Assembly: GCA_035301545.1 (NCBI GenBank)
Contig: DATGUA010000002.1
Span: 1-37,230, forward strand
Direction of reading: 5' to 3'
Source: DATGUA01 sp035301545
Lineage (GTDB): Bacteria; Bacillota; Clostridia; Tissierellales; Tissierellaceae
DNA: 37,230 bases
Made by a program: the position numbers and the translations under genes. Positions 16,870 to 26,181 of the stretch are shown in pieces (positions within the stretch are counted from its first letter, which is position 1; each line of letters opens with the position of its first letter). The notes under the pieces were generated by a model that saw only the letters and a program-made list of their open reading frames with translations, searched no databases and had not been told where the DNA came from.

Positions 16870-17883
16870 GTGATAAAAGATTATTCACCAGGAATTTTAT
16901 TATCTGTAATAGTTGCTATAATATCTATATATATTAGTAATTTAATTCCAGGTAATGTTATAGGAGCAGCAGTTTTTGCTTTGTTGTTTGGAATGATAAT
17001 AAATCCTTTTATCTCTAGGGATAAACGATATGATCAAGGTTTATCATTTATAACAAGACGTGTATTAAAACTAGCTATAATATTACTAGGTGCTACCTTA
17101 AGTTTCACCCAGGTATTAGAAGTGGGTAAGTATTCTCTATTTGTAATGAGTTTTACATTAGTTGCAGCTTTTGGTGGAGGATATTATCTAGGGAAGTTAT
17201 TCGGTATGAACTGGAAGTTATCAAGTTTAATATCAGCAGGAACTGGAATATGTGGAGCATCTGCTATAGGAGCTATAGCTCCTACTATTGAAGCAGAACC
17301 TAAAGATATCGCATATTCTATATCTGCCACATTTATATTTGATATAGTTATGATTGTGCTTTTTCCGATAGCAGGAAAATATTTTGGGATGAGTGATTTA
17401 GGATTTGGGTTATGGACAGGTACTGCAGTAAATGATACTTCCTCTGTTGTAGCTGCTGGATATGCATTTTCTGATGTTGCAGGTAGCTTTGCAATTATAG
17501 TAAAATTAACTAGAACTTTATCTGTAGTTCCTATAGTATTAATCTTTTCATATATTAATGAAAAGGTTAAATTAAAAGACAATAAAGATAACAGTGTTAA
17601 AAGAGAAAAAATAAGTATAAAAAATATATTCCCATGGTTTATAATATTATTTTTACTAGCTGTAGGGATAAAAAGTCTCGGATTAATATCAGATAATTTA
17701 AGTAATAATATATCGGATATTAGTAAATTCTTTATGGTTATGGCATTAGGATCAATAGGGTTAAAAACGAATTTTAGAGAAGTATCTAAATCTGGATATT
17801 TACCTATGCTACATGGTTTTTTAATTTCATTATTAGTAGTGATAGTTTCCTTCGGGGCCCAAAATCTAATGGGTCAAATTTAA
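16870..17883 (+). CDS. yeiH: YeiH family putative sulfate exporter
   Basis: A 337-residue membrane protein with nine to ten helices of the YeiH/UPF0324 family. Recognisable blocks are the start PGILLSVIVAIISIYISNLIPG (spread over residues 7-28), GTGICGASAIGAIAPTIEA near residue 125-143, WTGTAVNDTSSVVAAGYA near 183-200, and KLTRTLSVVPI. Members are annotated as putative sulfate exporters; experimental support is limited. The start is GTG with AAGGAGG 8 nt upstream. Transcription probably depends on the divergent LysR protein because no good -35 box is visible. A strong terminator follows directly. Confidence 0.88.
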   Translation: MIKDYSPGILLSVIVAIISIYISNLIPGNVIGAAVFALLFGMIINPFISRDKRYDQGLSFITRRVLKLAIILLGATLSFTQVLEVGKYSLFVMSFTLVAAFGGGYYLGKLFGMNWKLSSLISAGTGICGASAIGAIAPTIEAEPKDIAYSISATFIFDIVMIVLFPIAGKYFGMSDLGFGLWTGTAVNDTSSVVAAGYAFSDVAGSFAIIVKLTRTLSVVPIVLIFSYINEKVKLKDNKDNSVKREKISIKNIFPWFIILFLLAVGIKSLGLISDNLSNNISDISKFFMVMALGSIGLKTNFREVSKSGYLPMLHGFLISLLVVIVSFGAQNLMGQI

Positions 17884-17907
17884 AGGCCAGTTATCTGGCC
17901 TTTTTTT
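17882..17907 (+). terminator. Intrinsic terminator after yeiH
   Basis: AAAGGCCAG (17882-17890), a TTAT loop, then CTGGCC and TTTTTTT (17895-17907). Confidence 0.93.
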
Positions 17908-17961
17908 AACTTTTTTGTAGAATTATTGATATAAAAGATACTATGATATTATAAGAATTCA

Positions 17962-17970
17962 TGATATAAT
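17962..17970 (+). promoter_or_regulatory. Extended -10 promoter of the EF-G paralogue
   Basis: TGATATAAT (TGn plus TATAAT) lies 117 bp upstream of the start. It implies a leader of about 110 nt, in which I recognise no riboswitch. Confidence 0.5.
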
Positions 17971-18086
17971 AACTAATATATAACAATCTTCAGAAAATTA
18001 AGTTTATACAAAAGTTTAAAACGCTTTTGAGTCCAACATTCTAAAAGCTATTAATAAATATATGGTCTAAGGAGGCAGTGTATATA

Positions 18087-20144
18087 ATGAAGACATACGT
18101 AACTGAACAAATTAGAAATGTAACTTTAATAGGACATAGTGATAGTGGCAAAACAACAATAGCTGAAGCAGCTTTGGCAACAACAGGAGCTATAAAAAGG
18201 CAAGGATCTATATCAGATGGGAATACGATTTCTGACTTTGGTAAAGAAGAAATTGATAGACAAGTATCAATAGGAACTACATCAATACCTGTAGAATGGG
18301 ATGATACTAAGATTAATATTATAGATACACCTGGTTATTTTGATTTTGTTGGTGAAACATATGGGGCTCTTAGAGCTAGTGAAGGAGCAGTTATAGTAGT
18401 AGACGCATCCTCTGGTGTAGAAGTGGGTACTGAAAAAGCATGGCAGATCCTTGAAAAGCATAAAAGACCTAGATTTATATTTTTAAATAAAATGGATAAA
18501 GAAAATGTGGATTTTGATGAATTAATAGATAAATTAAAAGAAAAATTTGGAAGAAAAATATTTCCATTTGCATTGCCTATAGGAAAAGCTGAAGATTTTC
18601 ATGGTTTTGTAAATGTTAGGGATGAAGTAGCTTATAATTATAAGAGTGGAGAACCAAAAGAAATACCATTATATGAAGAAGAGAAAGAAGAAATATCAGA
18701 TATAAGAGAAGCAATGATGGAAATAGTAGCAGAATCTGATGAAGAACTTTTAGAAAAATACTTTGATGGTGAAGAATTTACGACAGAGGAGATTGCTACA
18801 GGTATAACTACTGCATTTGGTGCAGGGGAATTAGTGCCAGTATTTTTAGGGTCAGCAGAAAAAAATATTGGAGTAGATTACTTATTAAGAGCTATTAGAA
18901 GATATATACCAGATCCAAAAGAGGGAGATCTAGTAAAAGCTTATAAAAATGATGAAGAGTTTGAAAGAAAAGTAGATATTAAAGAGCCTTTCTCAGCTAT
19001 AGTGTTTAAAACTATAGTAGATCCATTTGTAGGTAAATTATCTTTATTTAAAGTTTTATCTGGAAAAGCAAGTAAAGATATGAGTATATACAATCCTAAT
19101 AAAGATCAAACAGAAAAATTAGGTGAACTGTTTTTATTAAGAGGAAAAGAGCAAATAGATGTAGATGAGGTTGTAGCAGGTGATATAGGTGCTACATCAA
19201 AACTACAATATACTGAGACCGGAGATAGTCTATCAGATAAAGATGATTATACACAGTATGAAGGCATAGCCTATCCTAAACCTACATTATATAGAGCAGT
19301 AGAGCCGAAATCTAAAGGAGATGAAGAGAAGATAGGGTCTTCTTTACAAAGATTAACTGAGGAAGATCCGACATTTGTTTTAGAAAGAAATGCTGAAACA
19401 AAACAATTATTAATTGGCGGGCAAGGAAATGTGCAATTAACTGTGATCACTGATAAATTGAAGAATATGTTTGATGTAGAAATAGTATTATCTGATCCAA
19501 AGATTGCATATAGGGAAACTATAAAGAAAACTTCAACAGTTCAAGGTAGACATAAAAAACAATCTGGTGGAGCTGGACAATATGGCGATGTTCATATAAG
19601 ATTTGAACCTACTAATGAAGATTTCGAATTTGAAGAAGAGGTATTTGGTGGAGCAGTTCCTAGAAACTTCTTCCCAGCAGTAGAAAAAGGATTGGTAGAG
19701 TCCTTAGAAAATGGAATACTAGCAGGATACCCAGTAGTTAATTTAAAAGCAGTATTGTTTGATGGATCACATCATCCGGTAGATTCTAATGAAATGGCAT
19801 TTAAGATGGCAGCATCTTTAGCATTTAAAAAAGGAATAAAGGAAGCAGATCCAATACTTTTAGAACCAATAATGAAAGTAGAGATAAAGGTTCCAGAAGA
19901 TTATATGGGTGATATAATGGGTGATATGAATAAACGTAGAGGCCGAATATTAGGTATTGAACCTCAAGAAGACGGATCTCAATTGGTAATAGCTGAAGCT
20001 CCTCATGCAGAATTATTTCAATATGCAATAGATCTAAGAAGTATGACACAAGCTAGAGGAGAATTTGAAATGGAATTTATAAGATATGAAGAAGTTCCAA
20101 AAGAAATAGCAGAAAAGATAATAGAAGAATCAAAAGTAGTATAA
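18087..20144 (+). CDS. Elongation factor G paralogue (EF-G2 type)
   Basis: About 685 residues with the five-domain EF-G layout. G1 is GHSDSGKT (residues 16-23), switch II is DTPGY (80-84), and G4 is NKMD (134-137). Domain IV carries GGAGQYGDVHIRFEP, and domain V ends with FQYAIDLRSMTQARGEF. GHSDSGKT and the Tyr after DTPG differ from canonical EF-G (GHxDAGKT, DTPGH) and match the second EF-G subfamily found beside the main fusA. Its role in translocation is not settled. The start is ATG 18087 rather than in-frame GTG 18078, because AGGAGG (18070-18075) is only 2 nt from the GTG. It is monocistronic. Confidence 0.9.
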   Translation: MKTYVTEQIRNVTLIGHSDSGKTTIAEAALATTGAIKRQGSISDGNTISDFGKEEIDRQVSIGTTSIPVEWDDTKINIIDTPGYFDFVGETYGALRASEGAVIVVDASSGVEVGTEKAWQILEKHKRPRFIFLNKMDKENVDFDELIDKLKEKFGRKIFPFALPIGKAEDFHGFVNVRDEVAYNYKSGEPKEIPLYEEEKEEISDIREAMMEIVAESDEELLEKYFDGEEFTTEEIATGITTAFGAGELVPVFLGSAEKNIGVDYLLRAIRRYIPDPKEGDLVKAYKNDEEFERKVDIKEPFSAIVFKTIVDPFVGKLSLFKVLSGKASKDMSIYNPNKDQTEKLGELFLLRGKEQIDVDEVVAGDIGATSKLQYTETGDSLSDKDDYTQYEGIAYPKPTLYRAVEPKSKGDEEKIGSSLQRLTEEDPTFVLERNAETKQLLIGGQGNVQLTVITDKLKNMFDVEIVLSDPKIAYRETIKKTSTVQGRHKKQSGGAGQYGDVHIRFEPTNEDFEFEEEVFGGAVPRNFFPAVEKGLVESLENGILAGYPVVNLKAVLFDGSHHPVDSNEMAFKMAASLAFKKGIKEADPILLEPIMKVEIKVPEDYMGDIMGDMNKRRGRILGIEPQEDGSQLVIAEAPHAELFQYAIDLRSMTQARGEFEMEFIRYEEVPKEIAEKIIEESKVV

Positions 20145-20151
20145 TCGTAAT

Positions 20152-20189
20152 AAAGACATTGAATTTTTATAAAAATTCAATGTCTTTTT
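20152..20189 (+). terminator. Intrinsic terminator after the EF-G paralogue
   Basis: A perfect 18-bp inverted repeat (20152-20187) ends in TTTTT. Confidence 0.92.
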
Positions 20190-20237
20190 ATTTTACTCTT
20201 GATTTTTTTATTTAGATATGATAACTTAATTATTAAA

Positions 20238-20254
20238 GGACAAAGAAAGTCAAA
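20238..20254 (+). promoter_or_regulatory. CtsR operator in front of ctsR
   Basis: GGACAAA-GAA-AGTCAAA matches the CtsR direct-repeat box (GGTCAAA-nnn-AGTCAAA) at 13 of 14 defined positions. A third, partial half-site AGTCAGA follows directly. The box lies 8 bp upstream of the ribosome binding site GGAGGA (20263-20268), so bound CtsR would block its own operon; heat or MvsB-type arginine kinase action would relieve this by family knowledge. Confidence 0.82.
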
Positions 20255-20275
20255 GTCAGAAATGGAGGAAACATT

Positions 20276-20734
20276 ATGGCTGGACTAAGTAATATAATAG
20301 AAGATTTTATAAAAGAGTTATTAAAAACTGCCGAAAACGATACTATAGAAATACAAAGAAATGAGATGGCAGAGCAGTTTGAATGCTCTCCATCACAGAT
20401 CAATTATGTATTGTCAACTCGCTTTACTCCTTATAAAGGATATTATATTGAGAGTAGAAGAGGTGGCGGTGGGTATATAAAAATAATAAAGGTAAGTATT
20501 GAAAATAATGAAGAGATCTATAATATAATAGTAGATACAATTGGAAACTCTATTACAAAAAGTAAAGCATATAATATAATTGAAGGATTATATGAAGAGG
20601 ATCTAATAAATAAAAGAGAAGAAAGAATTATTAAAATAGCTATAGCAAATAGGACTTTAATTGGTAGTAATGAAGAGAAAAATATCCTGAGAGCTAATAT
20701 TTTAAAAAATATTCTTCTCACCCTAATTATGTAG
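20276..20734 (+). CDS. ctsR: Transcriptional repressor CtsR
   Basis: A 152-residue repressor of class III heat shock genes. It begins with LSNIIEDFIKELLK, and the winged helix contains FECSPSQINYVLSTRFTPYKGY (spread over residues 38-60), followed by ESRRGGGGYIKI, whose glycine-rich wing RGGGGY is the known heat sensor and DNA contact. The C-terminal dimerisation part is complete. The ATG follows GGAGGA. It is the first gene of ctsR-mcsA-mcsB-clpC, with 12 bp to mcsA, and a CtsR box directly upstream indicates autoregulation. Confidence 0.97.
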   Translation: MAGLSNIIEDFIKELLKTAENDTIEIQRNEMAEQFECSPSQINYVLSTRFTPYKGYYIESRRGGGGYIKIIKVSIENNEEIYNIIVDTIGNSITKSKAYNIIEGLYEEDLINKREERIIKIAIANRTLIGSNEEKNILRANILKNILLTLIM

Positions 20735-20746
20735 GAGGTGTAGGCT

Positions 20747-21256
20747 ATGTTATGTGAATCCTGCAAAAAGAATGAAGCTAGTGTACATTATACACAGATA
20801 ATTGATGGAAAAATGGAAGAAAGACATCTTTGTGAAGAATGTGCAAGTGAAGATTATAATTTAGATTTTGAAAATCCATTTTCTATGAATAAAATTTTTA
20901 CTGGATTGATAGATAATATACAAGAAGATAAAAAGAAAAGAAAAGAATTAAAATGTGATAATTGTGGATTAAGTTATAGGCAATTTAAAAAAGATGGAAA
21001 ATTCGGTTGTAGCAATTGTTATAAAACTTTTAAAAATAATCTTTATCCATTAATTGAAGGATTACATGGACATAATATTCACAGAGGTAAAATGCCTCAA
21101 AATGTAGATGAAGAGATAGGACTTATGAGAGAAGAAGAAAAATTAAAAAGAAAATTAAATGATGCAGTAGAAAAAGAAGAATTTGAAGAAGCTGCACTAC
21201 TGAGAGATGAATTAAAAGCTTTAAAAGGTAAATTGAATAGGTATAAGGAGGTATAG
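20747..21256 (+). CDS. mcsA: McsA, zinc-binding activator of McsB
   Basis: A 169-residue protein with two pairs of CxxC motifs in the N-terminal half: CESC (residues 3-6), CEEC near 28-31, CDNC near 67-70 and CSNC near 84-87. A C-terminal UVR motif (EFEEAALLRDELKALK) follows, as in UvrB/ClpC middle domains. McsA activates the arginine kinase McsB and modulates CtsR. The ATG is preceded by AGGAGGTG. It lies between ctsR and mcsB with gaps of 12 and 4 bp, consistent with a single transcript. Confidence 0.96.
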   Translation: MLCESCKKNEASVHYTQIIDGKMEERHLCEECASEDYNLDFENPFSMNKIFTGLIDNIQEDKKKRKELKCDNCGLSYRQFKKDGKFGCSNCYKTFKNNLYPLIEGLHGHNIHRGKMPQNVDEEIGLMREEEKLKRKLNDAVEKEEFEEAALLRDELKALKGKLNRYKEV

Positions 21257-21260
21257 GATT

Positions 21261-22289
21261 ATGACTAAATGGTTAGATGAGCCTTCATTAGATGAAGATG
21301 TAGTTGTAAGCACTAGAGTTCGTATTGCTCGTAATTTAGACAAATATAAATTTCCATCCTTACTATCTATTAATGAATCTGATGAATTAACTGATGAAGT
21401 TTTGGTAAAGATGAAAGAAGTGTTAGATTCGAATTATCAATTCTTTCGAACTAGAGATCTATCGGATAGGGAGCAATTAGTATATGTTGAAAAACATTTA
21501 ATAAGTCCTGGTTTGATTCAAGAAAAGAATAAAAGTAGTTTTTTATTAAGAAATGATGAAAAAGCCTCTATTATGATTAATGAAGAAGATCATATAAGAG
21601 TTCAAACTTTATTTCCAGGATCTAATTTAGAGAAAGCATGGGAGTTATGTTCTAATATAGATGATAGATTAGAAGAAAATTTAAAATATGCTTATGATAA
21701 AGATTTAGGATATTTAACCTCTTGCCCAACTAATGTAGGCACTGGATTGAGAGCCTCTGTAATGTTACATTTACCATGTATTACAATGACTAACAATATG
21801 AATTCTTTAATAGAAGGTCTTGGAAGTATAGGGATTACTGTAAGGGGACTATATGGTGAAGGATCTAAAGCATTAGGGAATTTATATCAAATCTCTAATC
21901 AAACTACATTAGGACAGTCAGAAGAAGAGATAATCGAAAAGTTAAATAAAGTTGTACAACAGATTATAAATAAAGAAAGAAATACACGCAAGCATTTAAA
22001 AGAATATAAATTGTTAGAATTAGAAGATAAAGTGTATAGATCTTCAGGAATATTAAGATATGCTAGAATCTTAACATCTAAAGAAGCGACAGTACATCTT
22101 TCTAATATTAGATTAGGATTAGAAATGGAAATATTGGAAACTGGTGATTTTAAAGATGTGATTAAATTAATGATGGATATTCAACCAGCTAATATTCAAA
22201 TAAGATATGATAAAGATATGAATGAACAAGAAAGAGATACAGCGAGAGCTAATGTAATAAGAGAATATATATCGAATATGGAGGGATAA
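21261..22289 (+). CDS. mcsB: Protein-arginine kinase McsB
   Basis: A 342-residue kinase of the phosphagen kinase fold that phosphorylates arginines on CtsR and on aggregated proteins, tagging them for ClpC-ClpP. The nucleotide-binding signature VSTRVRIARNL is at residues 16-26. The catalytic loop SCPTNVGTGLRASVMLHLP has the active-site cysteine at C155. RDTARANVIREYI ends the protein. The short-N-terminus length is that of bacterial McsB rather than creatine kinase. It starts 4 bp after mcsA and ends 3 bp before clpC, so translation is probably coupled. Confidence 0.97.
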   Translation: MTKWLDEPSLDEDVVVSTRVRIARNLDKYKFPSLLSINESDELTDEVLVKMKEVLDSNYQFFRTRDLSDREQLVYVEKHLISPGLIQEKNKSSFLLRNDEKASIMINEEDHIRVQTLFPGSNLEKAWELCSNIDDRLEENLKYAYDKDLGYLTSCPTNVGTGLRASVMLHLPCITMTNNMNSLIEGLGSIGITVRGLYGEGSKALGNLYQISNQTTLGQSEEEIIEKLNKVVQQIINKERNTRKHLKEYKLLELEDKVYRSSGILRYARILTSKEATVHLSNIRLGLEMEILETGDFKDVIKLMMDIQPANIQIRYDKDMNEQERDTARANVIREYISNMEG

Positions 22290-22292
22290 GGT

Positions 22293-24722
22293 ATGGCAAT
22301 GTTTGGAAGATTTACTGAAAAAGCTCAGAAAGCTATTATGTTGTCACAGGAAGAAGCTAAAGGATTAAAACATAATTATGTAGGAACTGAACATATACTA
22401 CTTGGTATAATTGCAGAAGGTACAGGTGCTGGAGCGTTAGCTTTAAAAGAAGCTGGAGTAGATATAGACAAAGTTAGAGCTGAAGTAGAAAAGGTAATCG
22501 GAAAAGGAGAAGTTAAATCAGAAATTGTAGGATTTACACCAAGAACTAAAAAGATATTTGAACTTAGTTTTCTACAAGCTAGAAATTTAGGTCATAGCTA
22601 TATTGGGACAGAACATTTACTATTAGGATTACTGTCTGAAGGCGAAGGTGTAGCTAATTCTATTCTGAAACATTTAGATGTAAATATATCTAAATTAGCA
22701 GAGAGTATTGTAAGTAGAGTAACAGAATCTTCTAAGAGAGGAACACAGTCTCCGGAACAGGAAAATCAAGAAACTCCTAATTTAGAAAAATATAGTATGG
22801 ATTTAAATAAATTAGCTGAAGAAGGAGAAGTAGATCCTGTAATTGGAAGAGGTAAAGAGATAGAAAGAGTAGTTCAAATATTAAGTAGAAGAACTAAAAA
22901 CAATCCAGTTTTAATAGGTGAACCAGGTGTAGGTAAAACAGCAATAGCAGAAGGTTTAGCACAAAAGATAGTAGAAGGAAATGTACCAGAACTAATTAAA
23001 GATAAAAAAATAGTAGCTTTAGATTTGCCAGGAATGTTAGCAGGAGCAAAGTATAGAGGTGAATTTGAAGAAAGACTTAAATCTGTAATGAATGAATTAC
23101 AAGAAGCAGGAGATGTTTTACTATTTATAGATGAATTACACACTATAATTGGTGCTGGAGCTGCAGAAGGTGCAGTAGATGCGTCAAATATATTAAAACC
23201 TGTATTAGCAAGAGGAAATCTTCAAATGATAGGTGCGACTACTATAGATGAATATAGAAAACATATAGAAAAGGATGCAGCATTTGAAAGAAGGCTTCAA
23301 CCTATAATGGTTGAACAGCCAAATGTGGAAGATAGTATTAAGATTTTAGGTGGATTAAGAGATAGATATGAAGCTCATCATGGAGTTGAAATAACTGATG
23401 AAGCTATTAAAGCAGCAGCAGAATTATCAGATAGATATATAACAGATAGATTTTTACCTGATAAAGCTATTGATTTAATAGATGAAGCTGCCTCTATGAT
23501 TAGAGTAAATTCTTATACTGCACCTAATGAGTTAAAAACTATAGAAGAAAGATTAGAAGAACTGCAACAAGAAAAAGAAGAAGCTATTAATACTCAAAAT
23601 TATGAAAAAGCCGCAGAAATAAGAGATTTAGAAAAACAAAAGAAAGAACAATTAGAAAATACTAAAGAAGAATGGAAACAAGAAAAACAGAGTTCAAATA
23701 TGTCTGTTGGTTATGAAGAAATAGCAAAGGTAGTTTCAGATTGGACTGGTGTTCCAGTAAGTAGAATGACTACTGAAGAATCAGAAAGACTTCTAGACTT
23801 AGAAAAGACATTACACGAAAGAGTGGTAGGTCAAGAACCAGCAGTAGAAGCTCTATCAAGGTCTGTAAGACGTGCTAGAGTAGGTTTAAAAGATCCTAAT
23901 AAGCCAGTAGGTAGTTTTATATTTGTAGGGCCTACAGGAGTAGGAAAAACACATGTAGCTAAGGTGTTGTCTGAGTCCCTATTTGGTGATGAAGATGATA
24001 TGATTAGAATAGATATGAGTGAGTATATGGAAAAACATTCAGTGTCTAGACTAGTAGGTTCACCTCCAGGATATGTTGGATATGATGAAGGTGGACAATT
24101 AACTGAAGCAGTAAGAAGAAAGCCTTATTCAGTAATACTATTTGATGAGATAGAAAAAGCTCATCCAGATGTATTTAATATGATGTTACAAATATTAGAT
24201 GATGGTAGACTAACTGATTCTAAAGGTAGAACTGTAGACTTTAAAAACACAGTGATAATTATGACATCTAATGTAGGAGCTACTTCTATTAAAAAACAAA
24301 ATATTTTAGGATTTGCTACTGTGGAAGATGAGGATCAAGAAGAATATGAAAGAATGAAAGAAACTATAACAGAAGAATTAAAGAAGACATTTAGACCAGA
24401 GTTTTTAAATAGATTAGATGAGGTTATAGTATTCCATTCATTAAAAGAAGATCAAGTAAAAGAAATAGTAGATATTATGGTTAATGATTTAGAGAAGAGA
24501 ATGAAAAATATAGATATAGATATTCAAGTTACAGAAAAGACTAAAGAGGAAATTAGTAAACAAGGATTTGATTCAGTATATGGAGCAAGACCTTTAGAGA
24601 GAACTATTAGAAGAATGATAGAAGATCAATTAGCAGAAGAAATATTAAAAGGAGAGCTGTCTAAAGATGATGAGATAATAGTTGACTCTAAAGATGGTGA
24701 ACTAGTATTCAAAAGGGCTTAA
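22293..24722 (+). CDS. clpC: ATP-dependent Clp protease ATP-binding subunit ClpC
   Basis: An 809-residue Hsp100 unfoldase that feeds arginine-phosphorylated proteins to ClpP. It has two N-terminal Clp repeats (about 1-140; FTEKAQKAIMLSQEEA and FTPRTKKIFELS), AAA+ 1 with GEPGVGKT (209-216), a middle coiled-coil with UVR-like EEAINTQNYEKAAEIRDLE (about 430-450), and AAA+ 2 with GPTGVGKT (546-553). The FNMMLQILDDGRLTDSKGRTVDF block and the EVIVFHSL sensor region follow. The length is typical. The ATG is 3 bp after mcsB, with GGGATAAGG as a modest ribosome binding site; ATG 22299 is an alternative. A palindrome over the stop codon (24710-24735) may partly separate it from radA. Confidence 0.97.
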   Translation: MAMFGRFTEKAQKAIMLSQEEAKGLKHNYVGTEHILLGIIAEGTGAGALALKEAGVDIDKVRAEVEKVIGKGEVKSEIVGFTPRTKKIFELSFLQARNLGHSYIGTEHLLLGLLSEGEGVANSILKHLDVNISKLAESIVSRVTESSKRGTQSPEQENQETPNLEKYSMDLNKLAEEGEVDPVIGRGKEIERVVQILSRRTKNNPVLIGEPGVGKTAIAEGLAQKIVEGNVPELIKDKKIVALDLPGMLAGAKYRGEFEERLKSVMNELQEAGDVLLFIDELHTIIGAGAAEGAVDASNILKPVLARGNLQMIGATTIDEYRKHIEKDAAFERRLQPIMVEQPNVEDSIKILGGLRDRYEAHHGVEITDEAIKAAAELSDRYITDRFLPDKAIDLIDEAASMIRVNSYTAPNELKTIEERLEELQQEKEEAINTQNYEKAAEIRDLEKQKKEQLENTKEEWKQEKQSSNMSVGYEEIAKVVSDWTGVPVSRMTTEESERLLDLEKTLHERVVGQEPAVEALSRSVRRARVGLKDPNKPVGSFIFVGPTGVGKTHVAKVLSESLFGDEDDMIRIDMSEYMEKHSVSRLVGSPPGYVGYDEGGQLTEAVRRKPYSVILFDEIEKAHPDVFNMMLQILDDGRLTDSKGRTVDFKNTVIIMTSNVGATSIKKQNILGFATVEDEDQEEYERMKETITEELKKTFRPEFLNRLDEVIVFHSLKEDQVKEIVDIMVNDLEKRMKNIDIDIQVTEKTKEEISKQGFDSVYGARPLERTIRRMIEDQLAEEILKGELSKDDEIIVDSKDGELVFKRA

Positions 24723-24735
24723 TTAAGCCCTTTTG
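24710..24735 (+). terminator. Possible weak terminator or attenuator between clpC and radA
   Basis: A perfect 26-bp palindrome centred on TTAATTAA spans the clpC stop codon. Its 3' arm ends in only four T followed by GAAC, so termination should be partial at most. Confidence 0.45.
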
Positions 24736-24752
24736 AACAAGGGTGATAAATT

Positions 24753-26132
24753 ATGAAAAAGAAAACAGTATTTATATGTAATAATTGTAATTATGAAACT
24801 ATAGGATATATGGGAAAATGTCCAGAATGTAATTCATGGAATACTTTAGAAGAAACTACAGTATCAGTTAATAGGAATAAGAAAGGGAATATAGCAAATT
24901 TATTTGATAAAAAGGCTGTAACAAAATTAGAAGATGTAGAGTCTACAAATAGTGATAGAATAGTAACTACTATAAATGAGTTTAATAGGGTTATGGGTGG
25001 GGGTATAGTAAAAGATTCAGTTTCTATATTATCAGCCAAGCCTGGAGCAGGTAAATCAACATTACTATTACAAGTAGCTAATAATTTATCAAATATAGGA
25101 TATGTTGTATTATATGCATCAGGAGAAGAATCTGAAACACAAATTAAATCTAGAGCTGATAGAATACTAGAAGATATTGATAAAAATTTGTGGGTAGTTT
25201 CAGATAATAGTTTAGATAACATATTAGAAAATATAGATGAAATAGATCCTGATTTTATAATAGTAGATAGTATACAAACTTTTACATTAGCTAAGTTCTC
25301 AAATTCTAGAGCTGGATCTCCTACTCAGACAATGGAATGTGCTCATGAATTAGTAAAAATTGCAAAAAATTCTAAAAAACCAAGATCTATATTTATAGTA
25401 GGGCAAATGACAAAGGCAGATGAATTAGCGGGAGTGAGGGCCTTAGAGCATTTAGTGGATACAGTTTTAATTATTGAAGGAGAAAGTGGCGAAGAATTAA
25501 GAACATTATTAGCTAGTAAAAATAGATATGGTTCTACTGGAGAAATGGGTTTTTTCAATATGACTGAAGACGGTATGGTCTCAATAGATAATCCATCTGA
25601 ATATTTTATGACTGAAAGAGAACAAGAGGATTTAATATCTGGAAATGCTATCACTGTAGTAAGAGAGGGGACTAGACCCATAATATTAGAGATTGAATCT
25701 TTAGTATCTGATTCTTTCACTCCCTACCCATCTAGAATAGGTGAATGTCTGAGAAGGGAGCAGTTAAATACTCTTGTATCTATATTAGAACAGAGAGGTA
25801 GTATAAGACTTTATGATCAAAATGTAGTTATAAAAACAACAGGTGGGATTCAGCTTACAGAACAGGCATCAAATTTAGCAGTTTTAATGAGTATAGCATC
25901 ATCTGTATATAATGTAGGAATTCCTAGTGATATAGTATTTATAGCTGATGTTGGACTTACTGGTGAATTAAAGAGAGTTCCATCTTTAGAAGCTAGACTT
26001 CGTGAGGTAGATAGAATGGGTTTTAGAAAGGCATTTATTCCTCCTAATAGTCTTAGAAAAAATTTAGATATGGGCCTACAAATAGAAGAGTGTAAGACCT
26101 TAAAAGATGTAATAAATAGATATTTTTTATAA
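24753..26132 (+). CDS. radA: DNA repair protein RadA (Sms)
   Basis: A 459-residue RecA-like helicase that drives branch migration in recombination repair. An N-terminal C4 zinc finger uses C9, C12, C23 and C26. Walker A is AKPGAGKS (95-102), a variant of the usual DPGIGKS. The RadA signature KNRYGS is at 256-261. The C-terminal Lon-protease-like domain (about 285-459) includes SSVYNVGIPSDIVFIADVGLTGELKRV, spread over residues 390-415. The length is normal. The ATG follows AAGGGTG, 30 bp after clpC. A convergent terminator follows. Confidence 0.96.
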   Translation: MKKKTVFICNNCNYETIGYMGKCPECNSWNTLEETTVSVNRNKKGNIANLFDKKAVTKLEDVESTNSDRIVTTINEFNRVMGGGIVKDSVSILSAKPGAGKSTLLLQVANNLSNIGYVVLYASGEESETQIKSRADRILEDIDKNLWVVSDNSLDNILENIDEIDPDFIIVDSIQTFTLAKFSNSRAGSPTQTMECAHELVKIAKNSKKPRSIFIVGQMTKADELAGVRALEHLVDTVLIIEGESGEELRTLLASKNRYGSTGEMGFFNMTEDGMVSIDNPSEYFMTEREQEDLISGNAITVVREGTRPIILEIESLVSDSFTPYPSRIGECLRREQLNTLVSILEQRGSIRLYDQNVVIKTTGGIQLTEQASNLAVLMSIASSVYNVGIPSDIVFIADVGLTGELKRVPSLEARLREVDRMGFRKAFIPPNSLRKNLDMGLQIEECKTLKDVINRYFL

Positions 26133-26139
26133 ATAAAGG

Positions 26140-26181
26140 TTTAAAATAAAAGCTAAGGAAAACCTTAGCTTTTATTTTAAA
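26140..26181. terminator. Bidirectional terminator after radA
   Basis: A perfect 19-bp inverted repeat (26140-26158 with 26163-26181) has an AAAA loop and A/T-rich ends. It overlaps the stop codon of the minus-strand gene. Confidence 0.9.

Noticed and set aside
18078..18086. GTG 18078 as start of the EF-G paralogue
   Set aside because: AGGAGG ends only 2 nt before it; ATG 18087 has usable spacing and the normal family N-terminus.
24791..25720. Long reverse-strand open frames inside radA and other genes
   Set aside because: They are antisense shadows of well-supported genes, without ribosome binding sites or recognisable protein features.
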